Source: Rhizobium sp. Q54 (GTDB taxonomy: Bacteria > Pseudomonadota > Alphaproteobacteria > Rhizobiales > Aestuariivirgaceae). Taken from it: DNA of 37,442 nt. The notes beneath the pieces are model-generated. The model did not search any database. It worked only from the letters and a program-made list of their open reading frames with translations, and had not been told where the DNA came from. The stretch is taken from contig CAMDBX010000035.1 in the NCBI GenBank assembly GCA_945889445.1, positions 1-37,442 on the forward strand, given 5' to 3'. Shown here one piece after another: positions 1 through 8,700 of this stretch. The first letter of the stretch is position 1; each line of letters begins with the position of its first letter. Both the position numbers and the translations under genes were made by a program.

Positions 1-684
1 GTAGCGATAATCAACCTCTTCTCGCATGATCTCGCCCAGTTCCCACATCATGTCATCGAAATTCAACCACTGGGCTATGCTGAAAAATCTCAGAAAACCA
101 ACGACGCTCCTAATGAAATTGAGGTCGCGTCGAAATCCTTCAGCAACGCCGGGACGTTGGACCTTGACCACTACGGGAGTGTTGGAGTCCCGCAGGATCG
201 CATAGTGCCCTTGAGCGAGCGAAGCCGCAGCGAAAGGCATTTCGTCAAATCGACTAAACATATTGTCGATAGGTCTACCAAGCTCAGCAACGACACGCTC
301 CATCGCAACCTTCGGGTCGAATCCCTCGGCGCGGCTTTGTAGCCGAGCGAGTTCGATACACACGGGCTCAGGGATCACATCGGACCGTAGCGACATCAAC
401 TGTCCAACCTTGATCCACAAGCCACCCAGGTCCTGAAAAACACGACGAACTTCGATGGCAAACGCCTGATCATCTTGCCTTCGTGTGATCCTGAGGATGA
501 GCATGCGCATGAACAGCCCGGCAAACTTCGCGATGATCTGAAACCCTCGAAAGTAAGCGAGCTCAGGGATCGGCTTGATGACCACTGATTGCGGATTCTG
601 CCCCGGAACGAGTGGCGTTGGCGTTCGCTCCAACTGGCCCGCCGTATGACTGGCTCTGTGCCTGTCAATCACTCGAACTCGCAT
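1..684 (-). CDS. ABC1/UbiB-family atypical kinase-like protein, 5' part only
   Basis: The minus strand is open from an ATG at 684-682 to the window edge (228 codons, no stop), preceded by GAGG five bases upstream and an in-frame TAA farther upstream. The protein carries the hallmarks of the ABC1/AarF/UbiB atypical kinases: the KxGQ motif (KVGQ, residues 92-95), the alanine-rich loop that replaces a P-loop (AAAS, 152-155), the nucleotide-binding lysine (VVVKVQRPG, K174) and the ExD motif (E223-V-D225). The catalytic half lies outside the window. UbiB family members act at the inner membrane in ubiquinone biosynthesis, but the family is broad and many members have no assigned role; the divergent N-terminus here means I do not call it ubiB. 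It is transcribed away from the biosynthetic genes and may simply mark the cluster boundary. A 90-codon minus-strand frame at 396-668 is only a shadow of this gene. Confidence 0.85.
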   Translation of the reverse strand, partial: MRVRVIDRHRASHTAGQLERTPTPLVPGQNPQSVVIKPIPELAYFRGFQIIAKFAGLFMRMLILRITRRQDDQAFAIEVRRVFQDLGGLWIKVGQLMSLRSDVIPEPVCIELARLQSRAEGFDPKVAMERVVAELGRPIDNMFSRFDEMPFAAASLAQGHYAILRDSNTPVVVKVQRPGVAEGFRRDLNFIRSVVGFLRFFSIAQWLNFDDMMWELGEIMREEVDYRY

Positions 685-844
685 TTCAACCTCGACATCA
701 AATTTATACTTTTGATTGCGTCTTTCGCTTTTTTAAACCGCGAGCAGTTCACGCGCGGACCTTACTCGAATTTACCAATTGCAAACATATGTTTTTGAGG
801 GCTAACGTTTTTCATATTCGGGTTTCAGTTGGAGAATTGACCAG
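685..844. promoter_or_regulatory. Divergent intergenic region with probable promoters
   Basis: This 160-bp gap separates the minus-strand UbiB-like gene from the plus-strand run and is visibly AT-richer than its surroundings. A weak sigma70-like plus-strand candidate is TTGCAA (779-784), an 18-bp spacer and TAACGT (803-808), about 37 bp before the ATG at 845. On the minus strand a TATAAA box lies at 708-703, 18 bp before the UbiB-like start, without a well-placed -35. GGAG at 832-835 can serve as ribosome site for the gene at 845. This is the only sizeable non-coding gap before the cluster, so an operon promoter is most likely here or in the short gap before 1651. No operator palindrome was seen. 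These are by-eye matches only. Confidence 0.3.
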
Positions 845-1222
845 ATGAAGATTACACGTATCCCGGGTTCCGAAGAGGATTCCGTAAAGAGCATCGTGAT
901 GTTTCATCCGTTTGGCGGCTCCAAGAGTGGTAGGCGAATTTACGGAAGAGACGAACGCGAGGCCGAAGGGATCCGGGTACAGATCGTCAGACCTGGCACA
1001 GGCACCGTCGAGTCCATGAAGTTGGTGACGCAGAAGCACCGCACTGGAACATCTGAAATGCTACGCCCGCTCGAGCGCAGCGTGCGCAAGCTAGTTCTGC
1101 GCGAGGCCGAGATCGCCCAATACTACCTTTCGTTGCACAAGCGCTCAAATCAGCGCAAGCGCAACGGGTGGATGAAGGACCTGCCGCGCAACATCCTACG
1201 CGCCGTCAAGACCGACGAGTGA
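845..1222 (+). CDS. Small basic protein of unknown function
   Basis: A 125-residue protein starting at ATG 845, ten bases after GGAG. It is strongly basic, especially in the second half, where an Arg/Lys-rich helix-like stretch ends in the segment KRSNQRKRNGWMKDLPRN (residues 99-116). No signal peptide, membrane segment or catalytic motif is visible. The tail reminds me of a family of small uncharacterised proteobacterial proteins ending in an Arg-rich segment followed by GW-x-x-DLP-x-N (possibly the group catalogued as DUF6312), but this is recollection, not a search. It is followed after 57 bp by another small gene, and the two may be a conserved pair. A basic partner for the very acidic-tailed product of the next gene is conceivable but unproven. 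Confidence 0.7.
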   Translation: MKITRIPGSEEDSVKSIVMFHPFGGSKSGRRIYGRDEREAEGIRVQIVRPGTGTVESMKLVTQKHRTGTSEMLRPLERSVRKLVLREAEIAQYYLSLHKRSNQRKRNGWMKDLPRNILRAVKTDE

Positions 1223-1279
1223 CGCAGGCCTACAGACGCTTAGGCTCAGGCGAAAAAACAAACAGGAAGGATTGAAAAG

Positions 1280-1576
1280 ATGGAAATCGCAGCGAAGGCT
1301 GAGGCCGCAAACGCCACCGACTCCAAGCAGATGTCCGACAAGGAAATATGCCTTATAGACCTGGGCCGCCAGGACCGTTCGCGCATCCGCAAGCTGCGTC
1401 ATGGCGGCGGTAAGCTGATGAAGCAGGTCTTGTCCAGCACGCAGGCCCTCAAGGATGAGGGCGTTCTGGCGGAAGACAGCCAGATCGTGGTCGTTCTTGT
1501 TCGTGAGTCTGCTTCGCTGGCCAGCCTGCTCGACGGCCTTCGCGAAGACGACGAGGATTACGACGACGACGACTGA
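1280..1576 (+). CDS. Small acidic-tailed protein of unknown function
   Basis: A 98-residue protein with a good ribosome site (AGGAAGG, 1264-1270, nine bases before the ATG). The middle holds the segment IDLGRQDRSRIRKLRHGGGK (residues 26-45), then a predicted helix, a hydrophobic strand (IVVVLV, 73-78) and an almost purely Asp/Glu tail (88-98). No signal peptide or enzyme motif is seen. The IDLGRQ...GKLM core resembles small proteobacterial proteins of unknown function (I think of DUF6200, recalled and unverified). Position after the basic 125-residue protein and before the efflux genes suggests co-transcription, but whether it belongs to the biosynthetic pathway or to the flank is open. Confidence 0.7.
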   Translation: MEIAAKAEAANATDSKQMSDKEICLIDLGRQDRSRIRKLRHGGGKLMKQVLSSTQALKDEGVLAEDSQIVVVLVRESASLASLLDGLREDDEDYDDDD

Positions 1577-1603
1577 ACCGACTTAACGGCCTAGCCGCAG
1601 GCC

Positions 1604-1620
1604 CTGCCCAAGTCGGGCAG
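1604..1620 (+). terminator. Weak hairpin between small gene and efflux genes
   Basis: A perfect 6-bp inverted repeat, CTGCCC and GGGCAG around a 5-base loop, sits 27 bp after the stop of the small acidic gene. It is followed by TTAAAC rather than a T-run, so it is not a convincing intrinsic terminator. It could attenuate read-through or protect a 3' end, or be chance in GC-rich DNA. Confidence 0.2.
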
Positions 1621-1650
1621 TTAAACCTCCGGCTATCGCTCGGCGCTAGG

Positions 1651-2682
1651 GTGGTGTGTGTGTTTGGATATTTGCGTTTACCGCTGGTTGTCGGGGCGTT
1701 GCTCTGCGTCGCGGTCTGTTCGGTTCCGGTGTCTGCCGAGGACGTCGCTGTAGACGTCCACGTTGCACAGGCAACGACTGGAACCGCAGAATCCGTTTAC
1801 TATTCCCTCGGCGAGATCATCAGCGCGGAAAGCATCGAAATAACTTCGACCACGCCGGGCACGATCGAACAGTTGTTGTTCACCGACGGCCAGAGGGTTA
1901 CCAAGGGCGACCCGTTGGTGCAGATGGACCGTCGCGTTGCCGACACCTTTTTGAAGAACAGCGAAGCGCAACTGGAGCTTGCTCGCCAGACCTTCGAGCG
2001 GACGCGCGACCTCGTTGGCAGGGAACTGCGTACCAAAGCGGACCTGCAGCGGGACACCGCGGCACTGGCTTCTGCCCAGGCCGACCGTGATGCCAAAAAG
2101 ACATCGCTCGATGTCCTGATGATCACCGCCCCCTTCGACGGTGTCCTTACCAACCGCGTCGCCTCGGTGGGGGCATTCATCAACCCCGGCCAGCCCATCG
2201 TGAAGCTGCAAAGCATCAAGCGGTTACAGCTGAAGTTTAAAGTTCCGCAGTACCTCTTCAATGATGTCGCGGTTGGCCAGATGGTTCGGGTGAGCGCAAA
2301 CATGAGCAAATCCGTGCTGGAAACCAGGGTGTCGCACATCGACGCCGTGCTGGATGCAGACACGCGACTTCTTTCGTTACAGGCCGACATCGCCGATACG
2401 CACGATAGGCCTTTATTCACCGCCGGAACCTTCGCTCGCATCGAATTGGTGCTGTCGACCCACAAGGATGCAGTGTTAGTGCCCGATGCAGCAATCAATC
2501 GTAGTCTTTCCGGAGATTTCGTTTTCGTAGCCAACGGCGGCAAGGCGGAGCGCAGAGCAGTGGTCACTGGTGCCCCCAAGGACGGATTAACCGAAGTCAT
2601 AATGGGATTGACGGCGGGCGAGAACGTGATCACGGACGGTCAGTTCAAGCTCGAAGACGGCGGCAGCATCAGGATCAACTAG
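1651..2682 (+). CDS. RND efflux periplasmic adaptor (membrane fusion protein)
   Basis: The product links an RND inner-membrane transporter to an outer-membrane channel. Residues 1-29 form a signal peptide with a VSA|ED cleavage site; no lipobox cysteine is seen, so it is probably held by the pump rather than by lipid. The lipoyl/barrel-sandwich halves (about 50-80 and 150-185, with DGQRVTKGDPLVQMD and ITAPFDGVLTNR) flank an alpha-hairpin (about 80-145), followed by beta-barrel and membrane-proximal domains to residue 343. The longest open start is GTG 1651, but the in-frame GTG at 1660 has AGGGTGG (1648-1654) at better spacing and gives a more usual signal peptide; I prefer 1660 as the real start. 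The permease starts 19 bp downstream. No outer-membrane TolC-like gene is in the window. Its likely job is export of, or self-protection from, the product made by the following genes. Confidence 0.9.
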   Translation: MVCVFGYLRLPLVVGALLCVAVCSVPVSAEDVAVDVHVAQATTGTAESVYYSLGEIISAESIEITSTTPGTIEQLLFTDGQRVTKGDPLVQMDRRVADTFLKNSEAQLELARQTFERTRDLVGRELRTKADLQRDTAALASAQADRDAKKTSLDVLMITAPFDGVLTNRVASVGAFINPGQPIVKLQSIKRLQLKFKVPQYLFNDVAVGQMVRVSANMSKSVLETRVSHIDAVLDADTRLLSLQADIADTHDRPLFTAGTFARIELVLSTHKDAVLVPDAAINRSLSGDFVFVANGGKAERRAVVTGAPKDGLTEVIMGLTAGENVITDGQFKLEDGGSIRIN

Positions 2683-2701
2683 CTGCCATGGCACACTGGA
2701 G

Positions 2702-5700
2702 ATGAAATCACTCTCGGACCCCTTTATCCGACGACCCGTGCTCGCAATCGTGTGCAGTGCGGTCTTTGTCGTATTGGGACTCTTTGCCCTGACGCGACTG
2801 CCAGTGAGCGAACTGCCGAGTTTCAGCGTTCCCTTCGTGTCCGTCGTGACGGCCTATCCCGGAACCTCGCCCGAGCAGGTCGAGCAGCAGATCACCATCC
2901 CAATCGAGCAGGCCGTGTCTTCAGTGCCGGGCATCGACACAATCGTGTCGACGTCAGCCGCCGGGGTCTCGACCATTCAAATTAACTTCACGGCCAAGGC
3001 AGATTCCGCGCAGGTTGCCAACGAGGTTCGCGCTAAAATCACCGGAATGCTGAGCCAGTTGCCGTCGGACGCGCAATTGCCGACCGTCAACCAGTTGAGT
3101 TCGGATTCCTCACCAGTCGTCTACCTCTCACTGACATCCGCCCGGCTGTCGCTGACTGAACTCACCGACATCGCAGAACGTCTTGTGCAACCGCGGCTCG
3201 TGACCTTGCCCGGGGTCGCCTCTGTGCAGATCCTCGGGCAACGCCGTTATGCCATTCGCATCAACCTTGAAAGTACCAAGTTAGCCGCACGGTCAACGGC
3301 GGTGACAGACGTGGTCCAAGCCCTGCAGAGCCAGAACGTCAGTCTACCGTCAGGCTCCATTGACCGAGCCGGGTTCAACGTGCCTGTAATCACCAACACG
3401 ACGCTGAACCTGCCCGATGAATTCAACAATCTTGTGCTAAAGTCTGGGCCTGACTGGTCGCTGCTGCTCAGCAACGTGGGCCAAGCAAAGGTCGGTTCGG
3501 AAGATGTAACGAGCGGCGTCCTTGTCAATGGAAAGCCCGGAATCGCCATTTCGATCATCCGCCAGAGCGAGGCCAATGCCCTCGACGTGGCCAAGAGCGT
3601 GCATGCTGCCCTTCCCAGCGTACAGGCCGATCTTCCCAGCACCGCAGCGCTCGACGTCTCCTTCGATAGCAGCCTCTACATCGAAGCATCGGTGAACCGT
3701 GTTCTTCACACCATCATCGAAGCGGTTCTGCTGGTTACGCTCGTAGTCCTGATCTTCCTTGCCTCGGTGCGCGCGGCAATCATCGCGCTGGTGACGATTC
3801 CGATCTCGCTCATCGGCACTCTCGGCTTCATGCAAGCGATGGGCTACAGCATCAACACATTCACGCTGCTCGCAATGGTGCTCGCTGTCGGCTTGGTCGT
3901 GGATGACGCCATCATCGACGTCGAGAACGTAAAGCGACACATCCGCGAGGGCCGCACGCCACTGGCTGCCTCCTTCATCGGTTCACGCGAGATCGGCTTC
4001 GCCATCGTAGCCACGACGGCGACACTTGCATCCGTATTCCTGCCGATTGGCCTCATGCCGGGCTTACTCGGATCGCTATTCAGTGAATTCGCCTTTACTC
4101 TTTCGGCGGCCATCATCATCTCGGGCATCACCTCGCGCACGCTCTCGCCGATGATGTGCGCATATCTCCTGAAACCGCATGAGGGGCGTTTCGAACGCTT
4201 CCTTGAAGCGCGATTCGATTCATTTTCTTCGTATTACGGGCACAGCCTCGAGTTCCTGTTGCACCACCGCTGGTTGCTCGTCCCAATCACCATGCTGGTT
4301 GGCGGCGTCGCCTATCAGGCTGCAGGCAAACTGACCCTCGAGGTGGTGCCGGTGGAGGACCCCGGATATGTCTTCGTGACCTTCCAGGGAAAGCCAGGCG
4401 CCAGCTACGACACGATGATCGAAGAGGCGCGGAAGCTCAACACCGTATTCGACGGTGTAGCCGAAAAGCAGTCGAGCCTCATCATCGTAGGCGCCTCGTC
4501 ACTCAACTCCGGCCTCGCTTTCCTCGTGCTTAAGCCTTGGGAGGAGCGGCAACGCACCGCTCGCGAGATCGCCGCATCCATCAACGGCAAGATTACTTCT
4601 ATACCGGGCCTCGCCTCATCCATCATTGACCCCAACCCGCTGGCGGGCGGCGGACAGCAACCGGTGCAATTCGTGATCCGCACCACGGGAAGTTACGCAG
4701 ATCTCGCTGCCGTCATGGACACATTCATGAAGGAGGAAAAATCTCAGCTGGGCTTGAAGAACGTAAGCTCCGACTTGAACCTGTCCACCCCGCGCATCAA
4801 CGTCGAGATCGACCGTGGGCTTACCTCGACGCTGAAAATCACCGAGGCATCAATCGGCAACACCCTAGCGACCCTCATGGGCTCTCTCGCCGTCAACAAA
4901 TTCGATTGGAATGGCAAGTCCTACAACGTCTTCCTCGGCTTAGAACGAGGTGATGTCAACGAGATCGGCGCGGCCAGCGAAGTGTTTATCCGCGCGGCTG
5001 ATGGGAAGATTCTGCCACTGTCGTCCTTTATTACAGTCTCGGATGGAATTGGCCCACTGTCACTGAGCCGCTTCAACCAGCTACCGGCGGCTCAGCTTAC
5101 GGCAACGCTTCCACCTGGCGAATCACTCGGCACGGTTCTCAACAATCTCGAGGCATTGGCGAAGCAAACTTTACCGAAGGGCTATTCGTTCGACTTCAAC
5201 GGTCCTTCGCGCCAGATGAAGCAGGCGAATGCCGACGTCGGTCTGGTGTTCCTGCTGGCGTTGGTCTTCATCTTCATGTTCCTGTCGGCCCAGTTCGAGA
5301 GCTTCCGCGATCCCGCGACAATCCTCGTCGTGGTCCCCTTTGCCATCACTGGAGCGCTCGTGGGCCTCGCGCTGGTCAAGGGCGGAATCAACATCTACAG
5401 CGCCATCGGAATGATCGCACTCGTCGGTCTGGTGGCGAAGAACGGCATCATCATCGTCGAGTTCGCCAATCAGAAGCGCGACGAAGGTGTCGACGTCAGG
5501 ACCGCGACCGTCACCGCCGCGAAGCTACGCCTGCGTCCGATCCTCATGACATCCGCCGCCACGGTACTCGGCGCCGCGCCGTTGCTGCTGGACAGCGGAC
5601 CGGGAAGCGTGGGGCGCAACCACATCGGCGCGGTCATCGTCGGCGGCATGCTTCTGGGCACGCTGGTATCCCTTTACGTGGTGCCCCTGATCTACGTGAT

Positions 5701-5758
5701 GATCACAAGGCGGAAGCGCTGGGTGCTACCTGACGTGCCAGTGGGGGATACGCCCTGA
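2702..5758 (+). CDS. RND efflux inner-membrane transporter (HAE1/AcrB-like)
   Basis: A 1018-residue proton-driven exporter of normal family length. The N-terminus (SDPFIRRPVLAIV) is the typical first transmembrane helix, confirming ATG 2702 although GGAG directly abuts it. Two large periplasmic loops follow TM1 and TM7. The proton-relay residues are present: adjacent Asp401-Asp402 in TM4 (LVVDDAIIDVENV) and Lys913 in TM10 (VAKNGIIIVEF), matching D407/D408 and K940 of AcrB. It acts as a trimer with the adaptor encoded just upstream and an outer-membrane channel encoded elsewhere. The stop at 5756-5758 is one base from the ATG of the NRPS gene, so pump and biosynthetic genes appear translationally linked. 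This supports a role in secreting the cluster product. The exact substrate cannot be read from sequence. Confidence 0.93.
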   Translation: MKSLSDPFIRRPVLAIVCSAVFVVLGLFALTRLPVSELPSFSVPFVSVVTAYPGTSPEQVEQQITIPIEQAVSSVPGIDTIVSTSAAGVSTIQINFTAKADSAQVANEVRAKITGMLSQLPSDAQLPTVNQLSSDSSPVVYLSLTSARLSLTELTDIAERLVQPRLVTLPGVASVQILGQRRYAIRINLESTKLAARSTAVTDVVQALQSQNVSLPSGSIDRAGFNVPVITNTTLNLPDEFNNLVLKSGPDWSLLLSNVGQAKVGSEDVTSGVLVNGKPGIAISIIRQSEANALDVAKSVHAALPSVQADLPSTAALDVSFDSSLYIEASVNRVLHTIIEAVLLVTLVVLIFLASVRAAIIALVTIPISLIGTLGFMQAMGYSINTFTLLAMVLAVGLVVDDAIIDVENVKRHIREGRTPLAASFIGSREIGFAIVATTATLASVFLPIGLMPGLLGSLFSEFAFTLSAAIIISGITSRTLSPMMCAYLLKPHEGRFERFLEARFDSFSSYYGHSLEFLLHHRWLLVPITMLVGGVAYQAAGKLTLEVVPVEDPGYVFVTFQGKPGASYDTMIEEARKLNTVFDGVAEKQSSLIIVGASSLNSGLAFLVLKPWEERQRTAREIAASINGKITSIPGLASSIIDPNPLAGGGQQPVQFVIRTTGSYADLAAVMDTFMKEEKSQLGLKNVSSDLNLSTPRINVEIDRGLTSTLKITEASIGNTLATLMGSLAVNKFDWNGKSYNVFLGLERGDVNEIGAASEVFIRAADGKILPLSSFITVSDGIGPLSLSRFNQLPAAQLTATLPPGESLGTVLNNLEALAKQTLPKGYSFDFNGPSRQMKQANADVGLVFLLALVFIFMFLSAQFESFRDPATILVVVPFAITGALVGLALVKGGINIYSAIGMIALVGLVAKNGIIIVEFANQKRDEGVDVRTATVTAAKLRLRPILMTSAATVLGAAPLLLDSGPGSVGRNHIGAVIVGGMLLGTLVSLYVVPLIYVMITRRKRWVLPDVPVGDTP

Positions 5759-5759
5759 A

Positions 5760-8700
5760 ATGGCTCGCCAGCATCTTCATTCATCACTCAACCAGCCGCC
5801 TGCGAAGCCGATCGCGCTAGTCGGCATGGCCGGGCGTTTCGCGTCGGCACCGAACATTACCGCCTTTCAGCGGGCAATTCAGACCGGAGAGGGTCTTCTC
5901 TCGCCAACGCCCACAGGCCGCTTCACGTGGCTCCTCAAGCCGACGGGTAGCATGCAGCCGTCGGTAGGCGGCTTCCTACCCGACGTGGCGAGCTTCGACG
6001 CCGAAGCCTTTTCAATCGGCAAGCGCGAGGCCCTTCGGATGGACCCGCAGCTACGATTGCTGCTCGAGACCACGCTGGAGGCACTACAGGACGCCGGACT
6101 GAGGCCCCGAACGCTGCGTGGCAGCCAGACTTCAGTGTTTCTGGCAAATACACTGAACGACTGGTCCAACCGTCTGCGAAGCCAACCCAATGTCGAGCGC
6201 CTGAGGCTGGTCGACGTGGTACCGAGTCAGCTTGCGGCCAGGCTGTCGCGCAACTTCGACTTCCGTGGCTGTTCCGAAGTGATCAGCACCGCCTGCAGTG
6301 GCGGCCTTCACGCCGTGCACCGGGCCTGCCAGGCATTGCGCGAGGGCGAATGCGACATCGCCCTGGCCATGGGCGTGAACGTCATCCTATCGAGCGAAAG
6401 CTACATCGGTATGGCCCGCGCAGGAATGCTTGCCAGGGGTGACCGATCACCCGTGTTTCGGGGCAATACCAGCGGCTTCTTGCGAGGAGAAGGCGCGGGC
6501 GTTCTGGTACTGATGCGCGCTGATGACGCGGCTGCCGGCCGGCACGACGTGAAGGCTTTCATCCGCGGCTCTTCGTCTGGTCACAGCGGGGCTGGCGGGA
6601 CCTATAACGCGGCTGATGCAGAAATCCAGTCGCAGTCCGTCATCCGCGCGCTGCGCATGGCGGGTATCAAACCGCGCGACGTGGCCTATGTGGAACTTCA
6701 GGCCGCCGGAAACCTCGCGGAGGAATCCGCAGAGGTCGCGGTGATCCGCCAAGGCTTCAGGGCTGTGGCCGGAGACGAGTCAGACATGCCTTCCCGTATC
6801 AATGCTGGATGTCTCAAACCGATTACCGGCCACATGGAGGCCGCTTCCGGCATTGCCCAAGTCGCGAAGGTGATCTCGGTGCTGGGCAACGGCCAAGCGC
6901 CACCCCTGCGGGACCTCGACGAAAGACCGCAGGACTTGGCCGAACTTTGGCCTGCCTTGGTACTTGCACCGTATGGAGAAAGGCTATCCGCAGCTCCCGG
7001 TCAGTGCTGTGCGCTGATCAGCGGGCTGGGCTTTGGCGGCAACCACAGCCATCTGGTCGTTGAATTGCCCGAGCGGCGCACTCGAATTGCGCCAAAGTCG
7101 ACGAACGGCTTTGCATTTTTCCTCTCCACTCGCACTGGCGAGGGACTGACCGTTCTGCAGCAACGTCTCGCTCGGTTCCTGCATGAGACGCCCGATCTAT
7201 CAGCGGAAGACGTTGCCTACACCCTGCTCCTCGGTCGTGACGCCGGTGCTGAACGTGCCGTGTTCGTTGCTGACAATCTTGATATGCTTGCTGGTCAACT
7301 TGAATCGGGCGCGCCATTCGTGCAGGGCCGCGCTGCCGACATGCCGTTCGAATTCGGGGGCGACGAAGAAGACGGGTGCTGGCTGCGTTCTCACCTCCGG
7401 AGCGGCAACTGGCAAAAGCTGGCCACGCGGTGGTGTCAGGGTTTCAACTTTTCTTGGGACGGCGTCTCCGACGAACTGCCGGGCCGCCTCGTGACGCTGC
7501 CCCCCACACCCTTCATCCGGGACACCTACTGGCTTGAAGATGCCGCAACGCCAAGTGCGGCTCATTCAGCGCCTCCGACAGAGGAGCGCCAATCCGAAAT
7601 AGTTCTGCAGCCAAACACAAAGAATCTCTACTATCGAGACCTTCTTACGCAGGTCGTTGGAGATGGAGGCCGTGACCACTGGCACGACGACACGACGATC
7701 GCGGAACTTGGTCTCGACAGTCTTGCCGCTGCAGATCTTCGCGCCCGTCTCGCGGAGTTCAGCAGTAATGCGCCTCCCCGGTTGGTGGAGATTGTCGGCG
7801 CAGCGAACCTGCGCGCTCTCATCGCCCTCATGCCGGAGCCAACCGATCATGTGGTCGCTTCCATCTACACGGCGGATGAAGCCCATCGTTACGATCCCTT
7901 CCCGGCAACTGACATCCAGCTTGCCTATCTCATCGGCCGCGAGACGGTGCGCGACGGCGGCGGCTTCGGGTGCCAGATCTATTGGGAGTTCTCGCGCCCC
8001 CGCTTCGACATGGACCGACTTCACGAGGCATTGAGAAAGCTCATCGCACGGCACGACATGCTGCGTGCCGTCTTCATGCCGGATACTCGACAGAGGATAT
8101 TGCCGGCGAACAGCGACACAGTCGCTCCGCTGAAGACAGTCGACTGGTCGCACCTCGGGACCAATGCCCTGGAAGATGAGCGGCGCAAACTTGGGGAACA
8201 GCTTCTTGCCCGCAACTTTGACGCGGCTAAGTTTCCGCTGTTCGAAATGGCTGTTTCCCGCGGCCCTGAGGACGACCGGCTGCATTTCGCACTAGACCTC
8301 CTGATCGCGGATGGACCGAGCCTGTTCCACATGCTCGATGAATTGTCCCGCCTCTATGACGATGACGCAAGTGTCGAGGCTCCACCCGTTTTTCAATTCC
8401 GCGACTATGTGTTGGCCACGCAGGGGGAAAACGGCGCGGCGCGTGCTTACTGGGAGGGACGTCTGGACAATCTGCCAGCATCGCCGCGCCTCCCGTTCCT
8501 GCCAGGCAAGCCGGGAACTGCCAACTTTTGTCGGTTCGAGAAAGTGCTGTCACCAGCGGACTGGAAGGATTTTCAGCATCATGCTGCCGCCCACGGGCTG
8601 ACTATGAACGCGGCACTGATCGCGGCCTTCGCCCAAGGCCTCTCCCACTGGTCGGTCGAACCCGCTTTCTGTGTCAACGTCACGCTGGCTGCGCGCCAGC

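Noticed and set aside
396-668. 90-codon minus-strand frame
   Set aside because: It overlaps the UbiB-like gene out of phase; the motifs KxGQ and AAAS are read only in the other frame.
1604-1620. Strong intrinsic terminator separating the small genes from the pump genes
   Set aside because: The stem is only 6 bp and no T-run follows, so it is listed only as a weak hairpin.
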